From contig DHGA01000062.1 in NCBI GenBank assembly GCA_002402545.1, forward strand, positions 29,612 to 34,664: DNA of 5,053 bases. Reading direction: 5' to 3'. Under the pieces are notes generated by a model, which worked only from the letters and a program-made list of their open reading frames with translations, was not told where the DNA came from and did no database searches. Of this stretch, positions 1-5,053 are shown in pieces. Both the position numbers and the translations under genes were made by a program. This DNA comes from Syntrophaceae bacterium UBA4810. GTDB lineage: Bacteria; Desulfobacterota; Syntrophia; Syntrophales; Smithellaceae. How positions within the stretch are numbered: the stretch's first letter is position 1; each line of letters begins with the position of its first letter.

Positions 1-62
1 GTACTTGATACGGGGGAATCCAGTATTTAAGCAATTTCTGGATACCGGCCTGCGCCGGTATG
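1..62. repeat. Dispersed palindromic repeat (double-hairpin type), truncated at the left window edge
   Basis: Positions 42-49 (ATACCGGC) and 54-61 (GCCGGTAT) form a perfect 8-bp stem with a CTGC loop. GGAATCCAG at 15-23 and CTGGATACC at 38-46 are inverted copies with one mismatch, so the second arm competes with the first hairpin. GTA at 1-3 pairs with TAC at 9-11, and the following GGGGGAAT (12-19) lacks its partner, which would lie just outside the window. This layout, two GC-rich hairpins joined through CCAG/CTGG, matches widespread intergenic repeats in Proteobacteria (the general style of Neisseria dRS3 and similar elements in deltaproteobacteria). There is no T-run after the stem, so it is not a standard terminator. 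The family assignment is from memory, not from a search. Confidence 0.6.
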
Positions 63-117
63 GCAGAGCTAAGCTTTATCGTGTAGTGGAACGATATTGA
101 AATTAGAGTATAAAAAA

Positions 118-2061
118 ATGATCAAATTATTATCAGCGGCAAATAAAGAAGTTTTGTTTATGGGCAATGAGGCCATCGCGCGCGGCGCGCTGGAGGCAGG
201 CGTGAATGTCGCCGCCGCTTATCCCGGCACGCCTTCTTCCGAGATCATTGAAAACCTCGCCGCCGTAGCTAAAGAAAGAAATCTTTACGTGGAGTGGTCC
301 ACCAACGAAAAGGTGGCGGTAGAAGTTGCCGCCGCCGCGTCCTTTGCCGGTCTGCGTTCGATGTGCGTGATGAAGCAAAACGGTGTTAACGTGGCCTCCG
401 ATTTTCTTCTGCATCTTACGGCGTCAGGCACTCGTGGCGGCCTCGTTCTGGTTAGCTGTGAAGACCCGGGCGCTCTCTCGAGTGTCAATGAAGGAGAATC
501 GCGCTATTTTGCCCGGATGCTCGAGATGCCGCTTCTGGAGCCGGCGGATTTTCAGGAAGCTAAGGATTTAACCAAATGGGCGTTTGAGCTTTCCGAAAAA
601 GTTCACAACATCGTCATGCTACGCTCGGTCACGCGCATGTCGCACGCGAGCGGCAACGTCATCTGCGGCAAACTCCCCAACAAAATTCCGCAGGCGCGTT
701 TTGTTTATGATGGGCCTCTGACGGATCCGCTGACCGGGCCCGTAATCAGCACGCCGGTGGGTGTTAAACATAAACTCCAACAGGAAAAACTAAAAACAGC
801 CGGAGAACTTTTTGAAAAGAGTTCTTTTAACAAATATATCGGGCCCAAAAAACTGCGGCTTTTAATTATCACCAGCAGCGCCTGTTATCTCTACTCTAAA
901 GAAGCTGTGAGTATGCTTGGTATGCAGGGATGCGTGGGCATACTGAAGCTCGGCTGCACGTGGCCGCTGCCGGAAAAACTTTTGAAAAAATATCTGCGCC
1001 TGACAAAAAATATTATGATTGTGGAAGAAGTGCTTCCTTTTATGGAAGAAAATGTCAAGGTGCTGGCGGCAAGTTATCCCAAAGAAATCGGTGTTAAAAC
1101 TTTTTATGGAAAAATCGACGGCACTTTCCCCTCCGTAGGCGAGCTCAATCCCGACGTGGTAGCCGAGGCGCTGGCCAAAATAATGAAGGTTAAATACAAA
1201 ACTCTGCCCGCCTCTTACGCGCAGGAACTGCGGAAAGTCGCGGCGGTGATTCCGCCGCGCGATCAGACTTTTTGCCCGGGCTGCCCGCACCGCGCCTCTT
1301 TCTGGAATATTAACGCGGCGCTCAAGCTCGACGGGCGCGAGGGGTTTGTCTGCGGCGATATCGGCTGCTACGCGATGGCCGCGCTCACGCCGGCGATTGG
1401 TTTCCATACCGTGCGCACGCTGCATTCGATGGGTTCCGGCACGGGTCTGGCCAGCGGTTTTGCCAAACTGGATATGTTCGGTTTTAATAAACCTGTTGTT
1501 TCCGTCTGCGGTGATTCCACTTTTTATCACGCGGTAATCCCCGCGCTGATTAACGCCCAGCATAATAAAGCGGATATTATTTTTGTTGTGCTCGATAACG
1601 CCGGCACGGCGATGACCGGTTTTCAGCCGCATCCGGGCTTGACTCTGAGCGCCGTAGGCGAAACTGTTCCCGCTGTGGATATCGGCAAAATCTGTGAAGC
1701 TATCGGGGCAAAAGTTGAAGTGAGCGATCCTTTTGACTTAGGGACGACAACAAAAAAAATCAGCGCTTTTCTAGAAGAAAAAGGCAATCTGAAAGTTCTG
1801 ATTTTAAAGCAGACCTGCGCGTTGAGTCCCGAAAAGAAAGGCAAAAAACAATACGAGATAAAAGTAAACGAAGAATTGTGTTTGGGCGATGACTGCGGCT
1901 GTAATCGTTTATGTACCAGAATTTTCCGCTGCCCGGCGCTCATCTGGGATAAGACAAAAAAGAAAGCCGTGGTGGATGAAGTAATCTGCGCTGGTTGCGG
2001 TTTCTGCGCCGCGATTTGCCCACAAAACGCGATTGTAAAAACGGAGGTGGACGCAAGTTGA
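118..2061 (+). CDS. iorA: Indolepyruvate:ferredoxin oxidoreductase, alpha subunit (IorA)
   Basis: This is the large, thiamine diphosphate (TPP)-binding catalytic subunit. It oxidatively decarboxylates indolepyruvate and other aryl pyruvates to aryl-acetyl-CoA, passing electrons to ferredoxin in the cytoplasm. Numbering from ATG 118 (647 residues, normal for the family): an N-terminal pyrimidine-binding domain carries YPGTPSSE (35-42) and EWSTNEK (59-65). A transketolase C-like domain follows. CPGCPHR (386-392) opens the TPP domain, which contains GDIGCY (413-418), GDSTFYH (465-471) and LDNAGTAMTGFQPHPG (from 492). The C-terminus is a two-cluster ferredoxin domain: Cys 588, 593, 595, 599, 605 (one more than needed), then CAGCGFCAAICP (624-635). 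An in-frame TTG at 97 would add seven residues; both starts have weak ribosome sites (AGAG 105-108; GGA 88-90). ATG 118 is preferred because homologues begin shortly before the GNEAIARGA segment. iorB overlaps its stop. Confidence 0.95.
   Translation: MIKLLSAANKEVLFMGNEAIARGALEAGVNVAAAYPGTPSSEIIENLAAVAKERNLYVEWSTNEKVAVEVAAAASFAGLRSMCVMKQNGVNVASDFLLHLTASGTRGGLVLVSCEDPGALSSVNEGESRYFARMLEMPLLEPADFQEAKDLTKWAFELSEKVHNIVMLRSVTRMSHASGNVICGKLPNKIPQARFVYDGPLTDPLTGPVISTPVGVKHKLQQEKLKTAGELFEKSSFNKYIGPKKLRLLIITSSACYLYSKEAVSMLGMQGCVGILKLGCTWPLPEKLLKKYLRLTKNIMIVEEVLPFMEENVKVLAASYPKEIGVKTFYGKIDGTFPSVGELNPDVVAEALAKIMKVKYKTLPASYAQELRKVAAVIPPRDQTFCPGCPHRASFWNINAALKLDGREGFVCGDIGCYAMAALTPAIGFHTVRTLHSMGSGTGLASGFAKLDMFGFNKPVVSVCGDSTFYHAVIPALINAQHNKADIIFVVLDNAGTAMTGFQPHPGLTLSAVGETVPAVDIGKICEAIGAKVEVSDPFDLGTTTKKISAFLEEKGNLKVLILKQTCALSPEKKGKKQYEIKVNEELCLGDDCGCNRLCTRIFRCPALIWDKTKKKAVVDEVICAGCGFCAAICPQNAIVKTEVDAS
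2043..2050 (+). promoter_or_regulatory. Shine-Dalgarno site that fixes the iorB TTG start
   Basis: GGAGGTGG lies inside the last codons of iorA, seven bases before TTG at 2058. It is the strongest ribosome site near the junction and no ATG or GTG in the iorB frame lies at a suitable distance from it. It therefore supports TTG as the start and suggests translational coupling between iorA and iorB. Confidence 0.75.
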
Positions 2062-2669
2062 AAAATCTTTTAGCCAAAGACCCCACAAATATTGTCATAA
2101 CAGGCGTCGGCGGACAGGGCAATGTCATGGCTTCGCGCGTTTTGGCGGGAATGCTCGTGGCAAAAGGTTTTTACGTGACCATCGGTGAAACCTTCGGCAT
2201 GTCGCAGCGCGGCGGCTCGGTAATGAGCCATTTGCGCGTCTCCAAAAAATCAGCATGGAGTCCGCAGATACCGCTGGGGCAGGCGGATATTATTGTCGCC
2301 CTGGAGCCTTCCGAAGCACTGCGTGTTTTATCGCGTTGGGGCAATCCGCGGGTCGCCGTTTTATCCAACAACCGTGTGGTCTATCCCATTGGCGTCATCA
2401 CCGGTGATTATGACTATCCTGACGAGGAAAAAATAAAAAATATTTTTGCCAAGCTTACGGCAAAAAGCTGGATGATTGATGCCACATCTGTCGCGATGGA
2501 AATGGGCAATCCGGTTTTGAGCAATATCGTGATGATCGGCGCGCTGGCGAAGACGGCATTGCTGCCGATTGATCGACGCGCTTTTGAAAAAGAAATAAAC
2601 AAGAACGTTGCCGCGGATAAACGCGGCGCAAACCTTGCGGCTTTTGACGCGGGCGTGAAAATGGTTTAA
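2058..2669 (+). CDS. iorB: Indolepyruvate:ferredoxin oxidoreductase, beta subunit (IorB)
   Basis: This is the small gamma-type (pyruvate:ferredoxin oxidoreductase gamma domain) subunit that pairs with IorA in the cytoplasm. From TTG 2058 it has 203 residues, a normal length. It shows the family signatures VITGVGGQGN (13-22), GETFGMSQRGG (43-53, followed by SVMSHLR) and a C-terminal NPVLSNIVMIGALA segment. The reading frame is open upstream to an ATG at 1995, but that start would put 21 basic, unrelated residues in front of the conserved N-terminus and lie deep within the ferredoxin domain of iorA. The TTG sits in TTGA at 2058-2061, so start and iorA stop overlap by four bases. The order iorA-iorB is the usual one. 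Substrate preference (indolepyruvate versus phenylpyruvate) cannot be read from sequence. Confidence 0.93.
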   Translation: MKNLLAKDPTNIVITGVGGQGNVMASRVLAGMLVAKGFYVTIGETFGMSQRGGSVMSHLRVSKKSAWSPQIPLGQADIIVALEPSEALRVLSRWGNPRVAVLSNNRVVYPIGVITGDYDYPDEEKIKNIFAKLTAKSWMIDATSVAMEMGNPVLSNIVMIGALAKTALLPIDRRAFEKEINKNVAADKRGANLAAFDAGVKMV

Positions 2670-2672
2670 ACT
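2644..2672 (+). promoter_or_regulatory. Possible sigma70-type promoter for the flavodiiron-rubredoxin-rubrerythrin genes
   Basis: TTGACG (2644-2649, five of six to the -35 consensus) and TAAACT (2667-2672, four of six to the -10 consensus) are separated by exactly 17 bases. They overlap the last codons and stop of iorB. Transcription would begin near 2679, giving a leader of about 55 bases before the flavodiiron start. The 65-base gap at 2670-2734 is the longest between genes in the window, which fits a separate unit. No PerR- or Fur-like palindrome was seen in it. Matches of this quality occur by chance, so this is tentative. Confidence 0.35.
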
Positions 2673-2734
2673 GCCCGGTGACGCAAAGAGAGTGGAACAT
2701 ATACTAAACCTGATGCCAATTTATAGGTGAAAAA

Positions 2735-3946
2735 ATGCAAAATGTTTATTCCGCGGTAAAAATTACAGAAAATGTTTACTGGGTCGGCGCCATTGACTGG
2801 GGAATCCGCGATTTTCACGGCTACACGACACCCGCAGGCAGCACCTATAATGCCTATCTGATTATGGCCGATGATGTCACCTTGATTGATACAGTTAAAG
2901 CTCCATTTAAAGACGAAATGCTCTCCCGCATAAGGTCTGTAATCGATCCGACCAAAATAAAATACATTATATCCAACCATGCGGAAATGGATCATTCCGG
3001 CTGCCTTGCCGAGGTAATCGACCTCATCAAGCCGGATAAAGTGTTTGCCTCGGCGATCGGCGTAAAAACGCTCAAGGAGCTTTATCACGACCATCACGAA
3101 ATCATCGCGGTCAAAGACGGGGAAACTTTGAGCCTGGGCAATATGAATCTGACTTTTATGGAAACGCGCATGATTCACTGGCCGGATTCCATGTTTACCT
3201 ATCTGGCCGAAGAGGAACTTTTGTTTTCTCAGGATGCTTTCGGCATGCATCTGGCTACACTCGAGCGCTTTGATGATGAACTGTCGCAGCACACGCTGGA
3301 GTATGAAGCGGCCACTTATTACGCCAATATCGTTTTGCCTTATTCGGCAATTGTGCTCAAGACGCTGGAAAAGGTTGCCGCCACCGGCTGGAAGATAAAA
3401 ATAATCGCCCCGGACCACGGCCCGATCTGGCGCAAAAATCTGGGCTGGATAATCGAGCTTTACAAAAAATGGGCGGCGCAAAAACCCGTCAATAAAGCCG
3501 TTGTGCTTTACGCGACAATGTGGCATTCCACCGAAAAGATGGCCTGCGCCATCAGCGAATCACTGGCGGAAGCCGGCGTGAAAACCAGCCTTCTTTCCAT
3601 GAATCATTTTCACCGCAGTCAGGCGGCATACGAGGTGTTGGAAGCGGGCGCTCTGGTGGTCGGTACTTCCACGCTCAATAATAATATACTGCCGCAGATG
3701 GCCGATACGATGACTTATCTCAAAGGGCTGAAGCCCGCTAATCTGATCGGCGCGGCTTTTGGATCTTTCGGCTGGAGCGGAGAAGGAGTGCGCGATCTCG
3801 AAGCGATATTAAAGGAAATGAAAGTGGAGATAGCGGCGTCCGCGCTTTCCATCAGAAACGCTCCCAACAAAGGTGCGCTGGAAATGTGTCAGGAATTGGG
3901 AAAAACAATAGCGGCCGAGTTGAAAAATAAACTGGCTTCCAGTTGA
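2735..3946 (+). CDS. Flavodiiron protein, class A (FprA / rubredoxin:oxygen oxidoreductase type)
   Basis: A cytoplasmic enzyme that reduces O2 to water, and in some members NO to N2O, using electrons from rubredoxin. Its 403 residues are standard for the two-domain class A form. The N-terminal metallo-beta-lactamase-like domain (about 1-250) carries the full diiron ligand set: His82, Glu84, Asp86 (in NHAEMDHSG), His148 (IHWPDS), Asp167 (SQDAFG) and His228 (PDHGP). DFHGYTTPAGSTYNAYLI (26-43) is typical of the FprA/ROO subgroup. The C-terminal flavodoxin domain (about 254-400) has the FMN phosphate loop YATMWHSTEKMA (259-270), then STLNNNILP (312-320) and AFGSFGWSGEG (341-351). There is no fused rubredoxin or flavin reductase domain, matching the separate rubredoxin gene 21 bases downstream. 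AGGTG at 2725-2729 precedes ATG 2735. Preference for O2 or NO cannot be told from sequence. Confidence 0.95.
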   Translation: MQNVYSAVKITENVYWVGAIDWGIRDFHGYTTPAGSTYNAYLIMADDVTLIDTVKAPFKDEMLSRIRSVIDPTKIKYIISNHAEMDHSGCLAEVIDLIKPDKVFASAIGVKTLKELYHDHHEIIAVKDGETLSLGNMNLTFMETRMIHWPDSMFTYLAEEELLFSQDAFGMHLATLERFDDELSQHTLEYEAATYYANIVLPYSAIVLKTLEKVAATGWKIKIIAPDHGPIWRKNLGWIIELYKKWAAQKPVNKAVVLYATMWHSTEKMACAISESLAEAGVKTSLLSMNHFHRSQAAYEVLEAGALVVGTSTLNNNILPQMADTMTYLKGLKPANLIGAAFGSFGWSGEGVRDLEAILKEMKVEIAASALSIRNAPNKGALEMCQELGKTIAAELKNKLASS

Positions 3947-3956
3947 AATAAAAATC

Positions 3957-3962
3957 AGGAGG
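3957..3962 (+). promoter_or_regulatory. Strong Shine-Dalgarno site of the rubredoxin gene
   Basis: AGGAGG, a full consensus site, lies five bases before ATG 3968 in the 21-base gap after the flavodiiron stop. It confirms the start of this very short gene and suggests high translation. Confidence 0.8.
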
Positions 3963-3967
3963 ACGAA

Positions 3968-4126
3968 ATGAAAAAGTATGTCTGCTCAATATGTGGTTAT
4001 GTTTATGACCCGGCAAAAGGAGACCCGGATGGAGGTATAGCGAAAGGTACGGCTTTTGAGGATTTGCCCGCTGATTGGGTATGCCCTGTTTGCAGCGCGT
4101 CTAAAGACGAATTCGCGCCGGAATAG
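3968..4126 (+). CDS. Rubredoxin
   Basis: A 52-residue one-iron electron carrier of the cytoplasm, the expected donor to the flavodiiron protein upstream and the rubrerythrin downstream. The protein aligns without gaps to classical short rubredoxins over residues 1-52: iron ligands Cys6, Cys9, Cys39 and Cys42, knuckle CSICGY (6-11), aromatic core Tyr4, Tyr11, Tyr13, Phe30 and Trp37, the acidic turn DPAKGDPDGG (14-23) and DWVCPVC (36-42). Two features differ from the common pattern: residue 43, normally Gly after the fourth Cys, is Ser, and residue 44 is Ala, a position known to tune the reduction potential. All four Cys ligands are intact, so it should bind iron. The gene sits 21 bases after the flavodiiron stop and 40 bases before rubrerythrin, consistent with one operon. 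It is short enough to be missed by length-filtered gene finders. Confidence 0.96.
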   Translation: MKKYVCSICGYVYDPAKGDPDGGIAKGTAFEDLPADWVCPVCSASKDEFAPE

Positions 4127-4166
4127 AGAATAAATAGCCGGTAAACAAACGCTAAAGGAGATACAC

Positions 4167-4667
4167 ATGGACGAAAAAATTCGCAATGCCCTTAATCTGG
4201 CGTATGTGGGTGAGGCAAAAGCATCTCTGCGCCTGAGGGTATACGCGCAGAAGGCCGAGGCCGAAGGATATAAACAGATGGCCAAGCTTTTTAATGTTAT
4301 AGCTTTTTCGGAAGAGATTCACGGCGCGCGCGCCCTGCGCGTGCTGAGGGAAATAAAAAGCACGGAGGAGAACCTCGTGGCCAGTTTTGAATCGGAAAAA
4401 CAGGTAGCGGAAGTGGCTTATGATAAGTTCGTAAAACTCGCGGAAGAAGCGGGCGACAAAGAAGCCCTTTTGCAGTTCAGCCAGAGCAAAGATGTGGAGG
4501 AGACGCACGCGAAGCTCTACAAGCAGGCCATGTCGCATTTTATGGAAGAGCGCGAAACAGATTACTACGTCTGCAAAGTCTGCGGCTATGTCGCCGACGG
4601 CACAATGCCTGATGAATGTCCGGTGTGCGGCGCGAAAAAAGAGCAGTTTGTCGCTTTTGATAAATAA
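4167..4667 (+). CDS. Rubrerythrin-family protein (ferritin-like diiron domain plus rubredoxin-like domain)
   Basis: Members are cytoplasmic peroxidases that reduce H2O2 using electrons from rubredoxin. The 166 residues comprise a four-helix ferritin-like domain (about 1-128) and a rubredoxin-like iron site, Cys136-x2-Cys139 and Cys151-x2-Cys154 (CKVCGY, CPVCGA). This is shorter than the roughly 190 residues of the classical Desulfovibrio protein. Candidate diiron ligands are Glu16 (VGEAKA), Glu49-x2-His52 (SEEIH), Glu77, and Glu111-x2-His114 (EETHA). By hand alignment, the second Glu of the usual third-helix Glu-x2-Glu pair falls on Val80. Catalysis may therefore differ from classical rubrerythrin, and peroxidase activity should not be assumed. 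ATG 4167 is backed by AAAGGAGA (4154-4161) at good distance. It follows rubredoxin by 40 bases and is likely co-transcribed with it. Confidence 0.93.
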   Translation: MDEKIRNALNLAYVGEAKASLRLRVYAQKAEAEGYKQMAKLFNVIAFSEEIHGARALRVLREIKSTEENLVASFESEKQVAEVAYDKFVKLAEEAGDKEALLQFSQSKDVEETHAKLYKQAMSHFMEERETDYYVCKVCGYVADGTMPDECPVCGAKKEQFVAFDK

Positions 4668-4717
4668 GGAATAGCGAAATTTAATTTTAACTCATGTTTG
4701 ATCTGTGAGGTGAGCGT

Positions 4718-5053
4718 ATGAAGCTTCGTCGGATGATTACAGTTGTTTTTGCGGTTGCTGTTTTTTTTATGCCTTCCGCGATCTTGGCGCAGGAACAAAA
4801 ACCGGTCTGGGAAATAGGTTTCGGGGTGGGCGCGATTTACATTCCTGACTACCGAGGCTCTAATGAAGGCCGGGTTTACGCGCTGCCGTATCCTTACTTT
4901 GTTTATCGCGGCGATATTATAAAGGTGGATCGCCAGACGATTTCCGGTAAAATATTTAAAACCGATCGTGTTTTGCTGGACGTCAGTTTTTACGGCTCTG
5001 TTCCGGTGGACAGCGACAAGAATGACGCGCGCGCCGGCATGGAGGATCTGGAT
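4718..5053 (+). CDS. MipA/OmpV-family outer-membrane protein, N-terminal part (runs off the window)
   Basis: An open frame of 112 codons with no stop before the window end. Residues 1-24 look like a Sec signal peptide: basic start (KLRR), hydrophobic stretch ITVVFAVAVFF, and a likely cleavage after SAILA before QEQ. The mature start WEIGFGVGAIYIPDYRGSNE (31-50) followed by YALPYPYFVYRGD (56-68) is characteristic of the MipA/OmpV family of beta-barrel proteins; alternating hydrophobic and polar residues after that fit barrel strands. MipA was named as a scaffold of murein-synthesis proteins in E. coli, but most family members have no established role. GAGGTGA at 4707-4713 supports ATG 4718. 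The 50-base gap after rubrerythrin holds no clear terminator, so read-through is possible, although a separate promoter cannot be excluded. The C-terminal barrel is not visible, so this is a partial call. Confidence 0.82.
   Translation, partial: MKLRRMITVVFAVAVFFMPSAILAQEQKPVWEIGFGVGAIYIPDYRGSNEGRVYALPYPYFVYRGDIIKVDRQTISGKIFKTDRVLLDVSFYGSVPVDSDKNDARAGMEDLD

Noticed and set aside
42..61. Hairpin considered as a rho-independent terminator of an upstream gene
   Set aside because: No run of T follows the stem on the + strand and no run of A precedes it for the minus strand; the repeat interpretation explains more of the surrounding bases.
862..1632. Open reading frame of 256 codons on the minus strand inside iorA
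   Set aside because: It lies antisense to clearly conserved IorA motifs, its translation is rich in Arg, His and Phe with no recognisable family, and it reflects the codon bias of the true gene.
1995..2057. Upstream in-frame ATG extension of iorB
   Set aside because: The added residues are basic and unlike IorB N-termini, and the strong ribosome site points to TTG 2058.
2670..2734. Intergenic gap examined for a peroxide- or iron-responsive operator, riboswitch or terminator
   Set aside because: Only a four-base ACCT/AGGT inverted pair near the ribosome site was found, too weak to call; no T-rich stem-loop or known palindrome is present.
2666..3526. Open reading frame of 286 codons on the minus strand across the flavodiiron gene
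   Set aside because: It is antisense to the diiron ligand motifs of a well-supported gene, its translation resembles no family I know, and it is best explained as a shadow.
4694..4708. ATG at 4694 as a possible start or leader peptide before the MipA/OmpV gene
   Set aside because: It reaches a stop after four codons and has no ribosome site.

Overview
The window looks like a piece of an anaerobic or microaerophobic Gram-negative bacterium, most plausibly a Desulfobacterota (deltaproteobacterial) syntroph or sulfate-reducer type. This is an inference. It rests on the gene mix (ferredoxin-dependent 2-oxoacid oxidoreductase, rubredoxin oxygen reductase-type flavodiiron protein, rubredoxin, rubrerythrin), on an outer-membrane MipA/OmpV-type protein that implies a diderm cell, and on a dispersed palindromic repeat of the CTGGAT(A/T)CC type at the left edge. 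All genes lie on the + strand, are tightly packed and share similar base composition, so nothing points to recent transfer inside the window.

Layout. Positions 1-62 hold part of a dispersed double-hairpin repeat whose left hairpin is cut by the window edge. Positions 118-2061 encode IorA and 2058-2669 encode IorB, the two subunits of indolepyruvate:ferredoxin oxidoreductase; the genes overlap by four bases and iorB starts with TTG. A 65-base gap follows, with a possible sigma70-type promoter overlapping the end of iorB. Then come a class A flavodiiron protein (2735-3946), a 52-residue rubredoxin (3968-4126) and a short rubrerythrin (4167-4667). The window ends inside a secreted beta-barrel protein of the MipA/OmpV family (4718 to beyond 5053). 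No RNA gene, CRISPR array, insertion sequence or convincing terminator was seen, and no gene-free stretch exceeds about 120 bases.

How the genes may work together. IorAB oxidatively decarboxylates aryl pyruvates made by transamination of aromatic amino acids and delivers low-potential electrons to ferredoxin. The next three genes form a textbook oxygen and peroxide defence chain: rubredoxin carries electrons to the flavodiiron protein, which reduces O2 (or NO) to water (or N2O), and to rubrerythrin, which reduces peroxide. IorAB is itself an oxygen-sensitive iron-sulfur enzyme, so co-location could be protective or simply reflect shared electron supply; the sequence alone does not decide.

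The window holds mainly known families and I see no clearly new system. The points most worth a second look are the rubrerythrin, which appears to lack one canonical diiron glutamate, and the rubredoxin, whose second metal knuckle reads Cys-Ser-Ala instead of the usual Cys-Gly-Val/Ala.
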